This document shows, piece after piece, positions 35,492-47,335 of a DNA stretch of 51,568 bases. The first letter of the stretch is position 1. Each line of letters starts with the position of its first letter. The notes beneath the pieces were generated by a model that saw only the letters and a program-made list of their open reading frames with translations, was not told the origin of the DNA and made no database searches. Source of the DNA: an uncultured Alphaproteobacteria bacterium (lineage in GTDB: Bacteria; Pseudomonadota; Alphaproteobacteria; Micropepsales; Micropepsaceae); contig CAILUV010000062.1 of assembly GCA_903837555.1 (NCBI GenBank), positions 1-51,568 on the forward strand, read 5' to 3'. The position numbers and the translations under genes were made by a program.

Positions 35492-36529
35492 ATGAAACGC
35501 ATGTTGTTTTCGGCCGCGCTGATCGCGGCTGTTGGTCTTGGCACGGTCGCCGCGGATTCGCAGGTCGCCGATCCCTACGCCAACAACGCTGCTGCCGGCA
35601 CGCTCAAATTCCCGCTGACCGCGCCCGCGGGCGTCGACAGCAAGGCCATGGAACGTTCGCTGCCGGGCGCCGTCAATAAGGGCCGGTTCAACGACAAGAA
35701 CTGGAAGTACGGCACGGCATTCGACGCGCCGCCGGGCTCCAAAATTTGGAATCCGGTGAAGACCAAGATGCTAAAGGGTGACAAGGTCACCGGCGGCACC
35801 TTCTTCGCCGGCACCGATCCTTCCACCTACTGCGCTTTTGCCAATGCCGGCTATGACTTCATCTGGGTCGAGCATCAGCACACCGCGCGCGACTGGGCCA
35901 ATACCGCGCGCCTGTGGGCCGGCTGCCCCCATGCCAAGGCGGTGCCGGGCGTGCGCGTCTCCTATGCCGATGAGCGCGAAATTCAGCTCGCCACCGACTC
36001 CGGCGCGCTGGTGGTCGTGGTGCCCACGATCCGCAACTACGAAGAAGCCCTCAGGGCGCGGGACTGGATGTTCTTCCCGCCGCGGGGCAAGCGCAGCCAG
36101 GGCGGCGGCCAGGCCTTCGGTGCCAACTTCTGGGGCGGTGTGCCGGGCGGCTATCGTCAGACCTGGAACGACAATGCGGTCCTGATCCTGATGATCGAAA
36201 CGCTGGATGGCCTGAAGGATGCCGACCGCATCGCCAAGATCCCGGGTGTCACCGCGATCTTCGCCGCTGCGGGCGATCTTTCCAACCATACCGGCTATCG
36301 ACAGGGCGACCCTGACTATGAGCGCAACATCAACATCGTCCATGACGCGGCCATCAAGGCGGGCATCCGTCTTTGCGGTCCCTTGGCCTGGCGCGATCGT
36401 CCCGACTACACCTGCTTCCAGGCCGGCAGCGAGACGGCGGCCATCGCCAATGGCGTGAAGGCGGACCTCGGCCCACTGCTCAACACGCAGGGCGTGGTCG
36501 AAGTCGGCCCGTTCGCGGCTAAAAAATAA
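35492..36529 (+). CDS. HpcH/HpaI aldolase-family protein with Sec-type signal
   Basis: 345 residues. An N-terminal signal (MKRMLFSAALIAAVGLGTVA, about 21 residues) is followed by an HpaI-like barrel: FFAGTDPSTYCAFANAGYDFIWVEHQHTARD, AVPGVRVSYADEREIQLATDSGA, the metal-site Glu in LILMIETLDGLKDAD and the Asp in FAAAGDLSNHTGY. Metal ligands are kept, so class II aldol cleavage of a 2-oxo acid is possible, but the location would be the periplasm. It lies between the two galM paralogues and is the second exported HpcH/HpaI-family gene of the window. The ATG is preceded by AGGGAGAG. Confidence 0.85.
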   Translation: MKRMLFSAALIAAVGLGTVAADSQVADPYANNAAAGTLKFPLTAPAGVDSKAMERSLPGAVNKGRFNDKNWKYGTAFDAPPGSKIWNPVKTKMLKGDKVTGGTFFAGTDPSTYCAFANAGYDFIWVEHQHTARDWANTARLWAGCPHAKAVPGVRVSYADEREIQLATDSGALVVVVPTIRNYEEALRARDWMFFPPRGKRSQGGGQAFGANFWGGVPGGYRQTWNDNAVLILMIETLDGLKDADRIAKIPGVTAIFAAAGDLSNHTGYRQGDPDYERNINIVHDAAIKAGIRLCGPLAWRDRPDYTCFQAGSETAAIANGVKADLGPLLNTQGVVEVGPFAAKK

Positions 36530-36537
36530 CCCCCTCC

Positions 36538-36616
36538 GGTTTCAGCTTTCGCGAAGCTGCGCTTCGCACGCTGAAACCACCTCCCCTCAAATGCGCTGAC
36601 GCGCATGAAGGGGAGG
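36538..36616. repeat. REP-like double hairpin
   Basis: GGTTTCAGC/GCTGAAACC (36538-36546 with 36570-36578) encloses GCGAAG/CTTCGC. A second hairpin follows: CCTCCCCT/AGGGGAGG (36580-36587 with 36609-36616) enclosing ATGCGC-TGAC-GCGCAT. A related CCTCCCCTT hairpin occurs at 37018. Confidence 0.6.
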
Positions 36617-36637
36617 CGGGGCTGAGCAGAATGAGAA

Positions 36638-36665
36638 AGGCGCCGGAGCGATCCGGCGCCTTTTT
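36638..36665 (+). terminator. Terminator of the exported aldolase gene
   Basis: AGGCGCCGGA (36638-36647), loop GCGA, TCCGGCGCCT (36652-36661), followed by TTTT. The A-rich left side may also terminate the convergent GGCT gene whose stop is at 36666. Confidence 0.85.
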
Positions 36666-36998
36666 CTATGCCTTGACGTAAACCCAGGCCGTGACGCCGG
36701 ACTTCAGCGGCGCGGCGATGCGCCGGTAATCGTCCACTTCATAGCGGTCGGCGGCGGCCAGTTCCTGCGCCGTGATCTCGAACACCATGCCCGGCACTTC
36801 GTCGTCCTTGCGCCCCGGTATCACGATGGGATGAAAGGCCTTGCCGCTTTTGGCCAGCACATCGGGATCGGTGACCTCAACCATCTCCTGCCGCCAGCCG
36901 GGCAGCGCATCGGCATGGCCCTTCAGCCGCCGCCCGAACTGCGCCATCTGCACGCCTTCCTGTTGCAGCGTGCCGTAGGAAAAGAGCAGCTCAGTCAT
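36666..36998 (-). CDS. Gamma-glutamylcyclotransferase-like (AIG2/GGCT fold) protein
   Basis: 110 residues from the ATG at 36998. It opens with LLFSYGTLQQEGVQ, where YGTL is the substrate-loop signature of the GGCT fold, then GWRQEMVEV, VPGMVFEITAQELAAADRYEVDDYRR (with the usual Glu in this position) and a C-terminal AWVYV strand. Members cyclise gamma-glutamyl peptides or amines, but many are uncharacterised. The in-frame extension to 37043 has no ribosome site. Confidence 0.85.
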   Translation of the reverse strand: MTELLFSYGTLQQEGVQMAQFGRRLKGHADALPGWRQEMVEVTDPDVLAKSGKAFHPIVIPGRKDDEVPGMVFEITAQELAAADRYEVDDYRRIAAPLKSGVTAWVYVKA

Positions 36999-37017
36999 TG
37001 CAGCACTCACAGGTCCG

Positions 37018-37053
37018 CCTCCCCTTCGTGCGCGTGAGCGCACAAGAGGGGGG
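37018..37053. repeat. REP-like hairpin, second copy
   Basis: CCTCCCCTT (37018-37026), GTGCGC-GTGA-GCGCAC (37028-37043), then AAGAGGGGGG. Same plan as the hairpin at 36580-36616. It sits directly after the stop of the second galM. Confidence 0.55.
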
Positions 37054-38166
37054 TCACTTTGAAGTGCTGAAACGGTATTCCGTCACTTCGTAGAAGATCT
37101 TGCCCGGCCGCAATTCGGTCGAGGGGAAGGCCGGGATGTTGGGCGAATTGGCGAAGTGCTGGGTCTCCAGGCAGAAGGACTGGCGCGGGCCATATTGCTG
37201 GCCGTTCTTGCCCGGCACGGTTTTTCCGCTGTTGGGCACATAGAGCTGCACGCCGGGCTGGGTGGTCCACACGCTCATCACCCGCCCTGATTCCGGTTCG
37301 ACCACGCGCGCCGCCGGCCGCAGCTTGCCCATCGGCCCGCGCACGATGAAGTTGATGTCCCAGCCGGGCGTGGCGACGATCGCCGGATCGGGGCCGTCGA
37401 TATCCTTGCCGATGGTCTTGGGCCGGGTGAAGTCAAAGCCCGTGCCCGAGACCTTCATCACTTCGCCGGTCGCCATCTTGTTGGTATCGACCGGCGTCAC
37501 CGCGTCCGAGAAAATCTGGAGCTGGTGGTTCAGGATGTCGCCATTGCCTGCGCCCTTCAGGTTGAAATAGGCGTGGTTGGTGATGTTCAGCACCGTGGGC
37601 TTGTCGGTGGTGGCGCGGTATTCGATGCGCACCGTATTGTCGGCCTTCAACGTATAACTGACGGTGAAATCCATGCGCCCCGGAAAGCCCTGGTCGCCAT
37701 CCGGGCTGACCATGTTCAGGATGATGCTGGGATTGGGACCGTCCATCGCGGTGGCGCTGTAGACGCGCGTATTGAAGCCGTTGGGGCCGCCATGGATGTT
37801 GTTGGGTCCGCCATTGGCGGCAAGCTGATAGGTCTTGCCGTCCAGCGTGAACTTGGCGCCGCCGATGCGGTTGGCGTAACGCCCGACCACAGCGCCATTC
37901 ATGGAGCCGTACTGCTTGTAGCCCATGGCATTGTCGAAGCCCTGCACCACATCGGCCATCTTGCCGTCGCGGCCCGGCACCTCCAGCCCCACCCAGGTGG
38001 CGCCATAGGTGGAGATGCGAAGCTTCGCGCCCTTGGCATTGGTCAGCGTGTAGAGCTCGACCTTCTGGCCGTCCGGGCTTTCGCCCCAGGGGGCGCGTTC
38101 GACCTTGGCCTGCGCCGAAATCGTCAGTGCCGACAGGCAGGCAACAGCCAGTGCGATCGTCTTCAT
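37054..38166 (-). CDS. galM: Aldose 1-epimerase (mutarotase), exported paralogue 2
   Basis: 370 residues with a Sec signal peptide (MKTIALAVACLSALTISAQA, about 20 residues). The fold is the same as that of the gene at 34210: STYGATWVGLEVPGRDGKM, VVGRYANRIGGAKF, LNITNHAYFNLKG with the catalytic His, and FCLETQHFANSPN with the catalytic Glu. The two proteins are clearly related but well diverged, so this is an old duplication or separate acquisition. It is followed, tail side, by a REP-like hairpin and the GGCT gene. Confidence 0.94.
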   Translation of the reverse strand: MKTIALAVACLSALTISAQAKVERAPWGESPDGQKVELYTLTNAKGAKLRISTYGATWVGLEVPGRDGKMADVVQGFDNAMGYKQYGSMNGAVVGRYANRIGGAKFTLDGKTYQLAANGGPNNIHGGPNGFNTRVYSATAMDGPNPSIILNMVSPDGDQGFPGRMDFTVSYTLKADNTVRIEYRATTDKPTVLNITNHAYFNLKGAGNGDILNHQLQIFSDAVTPVDTNKMATGEVMKVSGTGFDFTRPKTIGKDIDGPDPAIVATPGWDINFIVRGPMGKLRPAARVVEPESGRVMSVWTTQPGVQLYVPNSGKTVPGKNGQQYGPRQSFCLETQHFANSPNIPAFPSTELRPGKIFYEVTEYRFSTSK

Positions 38167-38190
38167 TTCAGTCCCCCGTGACGGTGGTTG

Positions 38191-38781
38191 TTATTTGTAG
38201 GCGCGGGCAAACAGCCCGCCGATGGTGGTGCTGGCCAGCAAGCGGCCCTTGGCGGCGGCCAGGAACTGTTCGCGCGTCATGCCGGGCGCCAGTGTCGGCT
38301 CCAGGTCGGTGGCGATCACCGTGAAGGTATAGCGGTGCGGCCCGTCGCCCTGCGGCGGGCAGGGGCCCAGATAGTTGGGCGCGCCGCGCGTGCCCGCGCC
38401 GCCGGTAAAGCCGATGCCAGCCGTGCCATCGCCTTCCTTCAGCTCGGTGGTGGTGGGCGCGATATTGTAGGCGACCCAGTGCGACACGCCGGCGCCATAT
38501 TGGCCGTCAATGTCATACATCAGGATCGCGAAGCTCTTGGTGCCAGCCGGCGCGTTCGACCACTTCAGGTGCGGCGAGACATTCTTGCCGGGGCAGGGGC
38601 AGATGGCGGGATTGCGGGGCGAGCAGGCGCGCTTGGGATCGTCCGCGCCATAGATCACCGGAATGCGCGCGCCGTCCTTGATCGAGTTGGAGGTGACGGT
38701 GAAGAAGGGCTGGGCTACGGGCGCGGAGACCGTCCAGACCATAGCCGCCAGGGCCAAAACCCAGATCTTTTTCCCGCCCAT
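38191..38781 (-). CDS. YbhB/YbcL-type PEBP (Raf kinase inhibitor-like) protein, exported
   Basis: 196 residues with a signal peptide (MGGKKIWVLALAAMVWTVSA, cleavage after about residue 23). PEBP motifs: NVSPHLKWSNAPAGTKSFAI, MYDIDGQYGAGVSHWVAYNI and GPCPPQGDGPHRYTFTVIAT, which form the anion-binding pocket. An inserted Cys-rich stretch (CSPRNPAICPCPGK) precedes the core. Bacterial members have no settled function. It lies 24 bases upstream of the second galM on the same strand, so the two may be co-transcribed. Confidence 0.9.
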   Translation of the reverse strand: MGGKKIWVLALAAMVWTVSAPVAQPFFTVTSNSIKDGARIPVIYGADDPKRACSPRNPAICPCPGKNVSPHLKWSNAPAGTKSFAILMYDIDGQYGAGVSHWVAYNIAPTTTELKEGDGTAGIGFTGGAGTRGAPNYLGPCPPQGDGPHRYTFTVIATDLEPTLAPGMTREQFLAAAKGRLLASTTIGGLFARAYK

Positions 38782-38914
38782 GTCCCGTTCCTGTTTTGGT
38801 TGGCCGCGAATCTATCCGGGGGAGCAGGGGGTTGAAAGGGCTCTTGGTGGGCGGTGGGAACGCCTTAAGAACAAGATGTAGTATTTTCTCTTAAATTCAA
38901 CACGTTAGGCGGTA

Positions 38915-38942
38915 TCTTGCGAAAGAGAACAAAGCGTGTACC
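38915..38942 (+). promoter_or_regulatory. Possible recA promoter with SOS-box-like sequence
   Basis: GAAC (38927-38930), seven bases, then GTAC (38938-38941). This is one base off the GAAC-N7-GAAC direct repeat bound by alphaproteobacterial LexA. It lies about 75 bases before the recA start, overlapping a weak TTGCGA promoter. Tentative. Confidence 0.3.
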
Positions 38943-39014
38943 CTCGCATCATCTGCCCACCACCGGATTCGCTTGGGGATCGGGGGTCGGTGTGGAATAA
39001 CCGAGGAGAACGGC

Positions 39015-40094
<1,080 letters not shown>

Positions 40095-40152
40095 GCCGCA
40101 AGGTCTCCCATACAGCTGATAAGCCCTAGCCATGGGGCCTCAGCTCCTCGGC

Positions 40153-40194
40153 AGAAGGCGCCGCCCGTGAAAGGGGCGGCGCCTTCTGTTTTTT
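40153..40194 (+). terminator. Terminator of recA
   Basis: AGAAGGCGCCGCCC (40153-40166) pairs over 14 bp with GGGCGGCGCCTTCT (40174-40187); GTTTTTTGG follows. Confidence 0.9.
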
Positions 40195-40282
40195 GGGCAG
40201 TCCGCGCGGACAAAACGGGCATGGCTGGCCCTCAAAAACCCAGGCGTGACACGGCTTTTGGGGGTCGTTACAACCCTTTTCC

Positions 40283-42930
<2,648 letters not shown>

Positions 42931-42934
<4 letters not shown>

Positions 42935-43146
42935 GCGATAATATCCGGCAACAGCCCGTTGTTGATCTCGGTGATCTCGTCCTTGAGCTGAAGCTTGCGC
43001 TTCTTCAGCCGCGCCAGCGCCATCAGGTCGGGATTGCCGGCATGGATCATCGCATCGATCGCCGCATCCAGATCGCGATGTTCCTGCGTAAGCTGGGTCA
43101 GCTTGGCGCGCGCGGCAACTTCATTGGGGCCGACAACACGGCTCAT
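42931..43146 (-). CDS. DUF465 (YdcH-like) protein
   Basis: 71 residues from the ATG at 43146. The helical hairpin pattern is [19 protein letters not shown], then [20 protein letters not shown], the DUF465 core with conserved LK+ and KDEI. It ends [10 protein letters not shown]. Function is unknown. Its start overlaps the ubiX stop by 4 bases, so the two are probably translated together. A frameshifted relative lies at 43919. Confidence 0.85.
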
Positions 43147-43763
43147 GTTTTTTTCTTCCTGCGGCTCTTGGCGACGTCTTCGCCCCAGCGCTTCATGTCG
43201 GGCCAATCATAGCCGAACAGATCCAAAGCGCGTCCTACCATCTGGTCCACCAGATCGGACAGGGTTTTTGGCTCGGTATAGAAAGCGGGCATGGGCGGCA
43301 GGATGATCGCGCCCATCTCGGCCAGCGCCGTCATGGTGCGCAGGTGCCCCAGATGCAGCGGCGTCTCGCGCACCATCAGCACCAGCGGCCGGCGCTCCTT
43401 CAGCATCACGTCGGCGGCGCGTGTCAGGCAATTGGTGGTCACGCCGGTGGCGATCTCGCTCATGGTGCGTACGCTGCACGGCGCCACGATCATGCCGCGG
43501 TTTCGAAAACTGCCGCTGGCGATGGGCGCGGCAATATCTTGAACCGCGTAATTGTAATCCGCCTTGGCGGCGACCTGCTTGGGCGAAAGCTTGGTTTCAT
43601 AACCGATGGTCATTTCCGCCGGCTTGGTCATGACCAGGTGGGATTCTATCCCCAGCTCGCGGCAGGCATCCAGCAGGCGGATGCCATAGGCCACGCCGGA
43701 CGCGCCGGACAAGCCGATAACCAGCCGTTCCGCTTCGCTTTTCCGGGGTTCCGCGCGTTTCAT
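43143..43763 (-). CDS. ubiX: Flavin prenyltransferase UbiX
   Basis: 206 residues. FMN-binding LVIGLSGASGVAYGIRLLDA at the N-terminus, then SFRNRGMIVAPCSVRTMSEIATGV and LVLMVRETPLHLGHLRTM, with AIILPPMPAFY near the end. It makes prenylated FMN for the UbiD decarboxylase of ubiquinone synthesis; ubiD is not in the window. The basic tail RRKKKT is followed at once by the DUF465 start. Confidence 0.95.
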   Translation of the reverse strand: MKRAEPRKSEAERLVIGLSGASGVAYGIRLLDACRELGIESHLVMTKPAEMTIGYETKLSPKQVAAKADYNYAVQDIAAPIASGSFRNRGMIVAPCSVRTMSEIATGVTTNCLTRAADVMLKERRPLVLMVRETPLHLGHLRTMTALAEMGAIILPPMPAFYTEPKTLSDLVDQMVGRALDLFGYDWPDMKRWGEDVAKSRRKKKT

Positions 43764-43918
43764 GGCCTTGCGTTACCACTTCTTAAGTCAAGGGCAAAGA
43801 GTTTCGGTTCCGAACGGTTTTAAGGATGACAGGAGCCTGGATTGGTGGTTTGATTTTTGGGCCAGGTGCGTGACGCCCTAGCGTTGAGCGCCACCCGATC
43901 TAACGATGAGGTGACTGC

Positions 43919-44093
43919 ATGGCGCTACAAGGACACATCAACCATCTGTCCAACCAGCACAAGAAAATCGAAAATATCATCCAGAGCGAAATGACCAATC
44001 CCGACTGGGATGAAGCACGGGTCGCCGCTTTGAAGAAGCAAAAGCTTCGAATTAAAGACGAGCTCGAACGGCTGAGAGCCGCCGTGAACTGAG
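43919..44093 (+). pseudogene. DUF465 (YdcH-like) gene with a +1 frameshift in an A5 run
   Basis: The ATG at 43919 follows GAGGTG. The frame reads MALQGHINHLSNQHKKIENI then VAALKKQK and stops at 44054-44056 after two more codons. Removing one A from the run at 44040-44044 restores the expected DUF465 ending LRIKDELERLRAAVN and a TGA at 44091-44093. So either the gene is broken, the sequence has one A too many, or the ribosome shifts. The N-terminal two thirds and the ribosome site are intact, which suggests a recent change or an error. Confidence 0.75.
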
Positions 44094-44163
44094 CCTCTTT
44101 CCCGCCGCCGCGCGCAAAGCGCGGCCGCGGGAATTGCTCGAAATTGCCAGCTAAAACCATCCG

Positions 44164-45828
44164 TTAAAGTGTCTTCGCGCGTTCGCGCAGGACGAACTTC
44201 TGAATCTTGCCGGTCGATGTCTTGGGCAGCTCGGTAAACACCACCGTGCGCGGTATCTTGAACTTGGCCAGGCGCTGCTTGGTGACGGCCAGGATTTCCT
44301 CTTCTGTCACGGCCGCGCCTGCGCGCAGCTCGACAAAGGCGCAAGGATGCTCGCCCCATTTGGCGTCGGGCCGCGCCACCACCGCCACGAACATCACCGC
44401 CGGATGCCTGGCGATGGCATTCTCCACCTCGATGGACGAGATGTTCTCGCCGCCGGAAATGATGATGTCCTTGGACCGGTCCTTGAGCTGGATATAGCCG
44501 TCGGGATACATCACGCCCAGGTCGCCGGTGTGAAACCAGCCGCCCGCAAACGCATCGCGCGTCGCTTTCGGATTCTTCAGATAGCCGCGCATCACGATAT
44601 TGCCGCGCATCATCACTTCGCCGATGGTTTTGCCGTCGGCGGGGACGGGCTTCATCGTCTTGGGATTGCGCACCGTCAGTTCTTCCAGCGGGGCATAGCG
44701 CACGCCCTGACGTGCTTTCTTGGCGGCGCGGCCGCCCGCGTCCAGCGCGTCCCATTCGTCATGCCATTCATTGACCACCGCAGGCCCATAGACTTCGGTC
44801 AGGCCATAGACATGCACCACGTCGAACCCGGCTTGCGCCATCGCGGCCAGAACGCTTTCGGGCGGCGGCGCGGCGGCGGCCATGAAGCGCACTTTTTGCG
44901 GGAAGCTCTTGCGCTCGGCATCGCTGGCGTTGACCAGCGTCGACATCACGATCGGGGCGCCGCACAGATGGGTGACGCCATGTTCGGCGAGCGCCTCGAA
45001 GATCGCCCCGGCGCGCACCCAGCGCAGGCAGACATGGGTGCCCGCCACCGCCGACAGCGACCAGGGCATGCACCAGCCGTTGCAGTGAAACATCGGCAGC
45101 GTCCACAGCAGCACCGGATGCTCCACCATCGTGCCGGCCAGGGCATTGCCGTAACACATCAGCGCCGCGCCGCGATGGTGATAGACCACGCCCTTGGGAT
45201 TGCCGGTGGTGCCCGACGTATAGTTGAGCGCGATGGCGTCCCACTCGTCGGCGGGCATCTTCCAGGAAAATTTCGGATCGCCGCTTTTGAGAAATTTCTC
45301 GTAGTCGATCTTGCCCAGCCGCTTCCCGCTTTGCGGAAATTCCGGGTCGTCATAGTCGATCACCAGCGGCTTTTTCTTCAGCAGCGCCAGCGCGGCTGCG
45401 ATGGTGGGCGAAAATTCGCGGTCGGTGATCAGCACCTTGGCGTCGCCATGCTCCAGCATGAAGGCAATGGCCGCAGCGTCCAGCCGTGTGTTCAACGCAT
45501 TCAGCACCGCCCCCAGCATCGGCACGCCATAATGGGCTTCCAGCATGGGCGGGGTGTTGGCCAGCATCACCGCCACCGTGTCGCCCTTTTTGATGCCCTG
45601 TTTGGCCAGCGCCGAGGCCAGGCGGCGGCTGCGGGCATAGAAATCGGCATACCGGACGCGCTGCTTGCCATGGATGATGGCGGTGCGGTCCGGGAAGGTG
45701 CTGGCGGCGCGTTCCAGGAAGGTCAGCGGCGTCAGCGGCTGGTGGTTGGCGGGCACCCGGCCCAGCCCCTCTTCATAGGGGCGTGCGCGTTTTGTGACGG
45801 TTTTGCGGGTGCGATTTTGGGCTGCCAT
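44164..45828 (-). CDS. AMP-forming acyl-CoA synthetase
   Basis: 554 residues from the ATG at 45828. ANL-superfamily motifs: A3 LNYTSGTTGNPKGVVYHHRG, A5 VYGLTEVYGP, A7/A8 GWFHTGDLGVMYPDGYIQLK and DIIISGGENISSIEVE, and the catalytic Lys in LPKTSTGKIQKFVLRE. It activates a carboxylic acid as acyl-AMP and then thioester. The HCNGWCMPW block is typical of medium- to long-chain fatty acyl-CoA ligases. It is divergent from the YqaA-like gene. Longer in-frame starts to 45867 have poorer context. Confidence 0.92.
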   Translation of the reverse strand: MAAQNRTRKTVTKRARPYEEGLGRVPANHQPLTPLTFLERAASTFPDRTAIIHGKQRVRYADFYARSRRLASALAKQGIKKGDTVAVMLANTPPMLEAHYGVPMLGAVLNALNTRLDAAAIAFMLEHGDAKVLITDREFSPTIAAALALLKKKPLVIDYDDPEFPQSGKRLGKIDYEKFLKSGDPKFSWKMPADEWDAIALNYTSGTTGNPKGVVYHHRGAALMCYGNALAGTMVEHPVLLWTLPMFHCNGWCMPWSLSAVAGTHVCLRWVRAGAIFEALAEHGVTHLCGAPIVMSTLVNASDAERKSFPQKVRFMAAAAPPPESVLAAMAQAGFDVVHVYGLTEVYGPAVVNEWHDEWDALDAGGRAAKKARQGVRYAPLEELTVRNPKTMKPVPADGKTIGEVMMRGNIVMRGYLKNPKATRDAFAGGWFHTGDLGVMYPDGYIQLKDRSKDIIISGGENISSIEVENAIARHPAVMFVAVVARPDAKWGEHPCAFVELRAGAAVTEEEILAVTKQRLAKFKIPRTVVFTELPKTSTGKIQKFVLRERAKTL

Positions 45829-45920
45829 GGCGCGCCGAAAGCTAAAGAAAGCCGCAATTGGCGGCAAGGTTGACGAATGCGAGGGCGATGTTAGGAAAGC
45901 TCCGCTTCTGGGAGCGTTTC

Positions 45921-46541
45921 ATGACCACCCGTACCGATCCGCCGGCTGAAAAGTACGGCATCGTCCGCACGCTGTATGACTGGATGATGCGCAACGCCAA
46001 GGGCAAACATGCCTGGCGCGCGCTGGGCGTGCTGACCGCGGCGGAAGCATCCTTCTTCCCCATTCCCACCGACATCATGCTGATCCCGATGGTCATGGCG
46101 GATCGCAAAAACGCCTGGAAGCTGGCGGCCTGGTGCACCCTGTGGTCGGTGCTGGGCGGCGCGGTGGGCTATGCCATCGGCGCCTTCCTGTTCGACAGCC
46201 TGGGTCAGTGGCTGATCCGCATTTACGGGATGTCCGACGATCTGGTGACGTTCCAGCAATGGTATGCCGAATGGGGCGCCTGGGTGATCGTCGGCAAGGG
46301 CTTCACGCCCTTGCCCTACAAGCTGGTCACCATCGCGTCGGGCTTTGCCCATTACAGCTTCGCGATGTTCATGATCCTGTCGGTGATCACGCGCGGCGGC
46401 CGCTATTTCCTGGTCGCGGGCCTGCTCTACTGGAAAGGCGAACAGGCACGCCAGTTCATCGAAAAGCGCCTGGAAGCGACGCTGTTCTTCTTCCTGCTGA
46501 CGATTGTGCTGGGCTTCGTCGCCGTCAAATTCTTATTCTGA
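45921..46541 (+). CDS. YqaA/DedA-type (VTT domain) membrane protein
   Basis: 206 residues from the ATG at 45921 with GGGAG six bases upstream. After a cytoplasmic start, the protein has ALGVLTAAEASFFPIPTDIM (re-entrant VTT signature with the Pro-rich turn), a long transmembrane stretch (LAAWCTLWSVLGGAVGYAIG), WVIVGKGFTPLPYKLVTIAS (second re-entrant motif) and a last helix FFFLLTIVLGFVAVKFLF. VTT proteins handle lipid flipping, including undecaprenyl phosphate in some DedA members; the substrate here is unknown. It is convergent to trcR. Confidence 0.88.
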   Translation: MTTRTDPPAEKYGIVRTLYDWMMRNAKGKHAWRALGVLTAAEASFFPIPTDIMLIPMVMADRKNAWKLAAWCTLWSVLGGAVGYAIGAFLFDSLGQWLIRIYGMSDDLVTFQQWYAEWGAWVIVGKGFTPLPYKLVTIASGFAHYSFAMFMILSVITRGGRYFLVAGLLYWKGEQARQFIEKRLEATLFFFLLTIVLGFVAVKFLF

Positions 46542-46554
46542 CGGCGACGATCGC

Positions 46555-47220
46555 TTAGTTCTGTTCGGCGTCTTCCGAAACGTCTTCGTCCGCGTCTTCC
46601 GACGGGGTGGCTTCGCCCGCGCCGGTGGTCTCGGCGATCGACTTCAGCGACGCGCCCTTCTTGGCGGCGCGCTTCTGGGCGCGTTCGAACTTGGCGCTGG
46701 CGCGGCTGACGGCCAGGTCCAGTTCCAACTGCGAGCACAGGCCCAGCGTCACCGGGTCCACCGCCTTGATGTTGGCCGCGTTCCAGTGCGAACGCTCGCG
46801 GATCTTGGCGATGGTTGCCTTGGTGGTGCCGATCAGCTTGATGATGTCGCTGTCGGTGAATTCCGGATGGTTGCGGATCAGCCAGTACACCGCATCGGGC
46901 TTGTCCTGTCGCTTGGAGACGGGCGTGTAGCGCGGGGCGCGCTTCTGGCGCACGGTCGGCATCTTGTGCTTGGGCGCGGCCATCTTCAGGCGCTTCTTGG
47001 GATTGCCTTCGGCTTCGGCGATCTGCTCCCGCGTCAACTGGCCGGTGGCGACAGGGTCCTGGCCCTTGATGCCCTTGGCGACGTCTTCATCGGCGATGCC
47101 TTTGACTTCCAGCGGATGCAGGCCGCAGAAATCGGCGATCTGTTCAAACGACAGACCGGTATTGTCCACCAGCCAGACGGCGGTGGCTTTGGGCATCAGG
47201 GGCTTCTGTTCGACGGCCAT
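46555..47220 (-). CDS. trcR: DUF1013 protein, cell-cycle transcriptional regulator TrcR
   Basis: 221 residues. The N-terminal ATAVWLVDNTGLSFEQIADFCGLHPLEV has a helix-turn-helix look. A middle basic region (APKHKMPTVRQKRAPRYTPVSKRQ) and a second HTH-like region (WLIRNHPEFTDSDIIKLIGTTKATIAKIRE) follow, and the tail is acidic (EDADEDVSEDAEQN). DUF1013 proteins are nearly restricted to alphaproteobacteria, and the name TrcR refers to a cell-cycle regulator. Its targets cannot be read from the sequence. Confidence 0.88.
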   Translation of the reverse strand: MAVEQKPLMPKATAVWLVDNTGLSFEQIADFCGLHPLEVKGIADEDVAKGIKGQDPVATGQLTREQIAEAEGNPKKRLKMAAPKHKMPTVRQKRAPRYTPVSKRQDKPDAVYWLIRNHPEFTDSDIIKLIGTTKATIAKIRERSHWNAANIKAVDPVTLGLCSQLELDLAVSRASAKFERAQKRAAKKGASLKSIAETTGAGEATPSEDADEDVSEDAEQN

Positions 47221-47335
47221 GGTAATTTTCTCCCGTTGAGCGGAAGCCCTATCCGGGCTCGCCGCCCCTCGTCAGGTTTGTCCTTTCGAGGAATGGGGGT
47301 GTTTTAGCGACCCGCCCCGGCCAGCGCAAAGAGTT

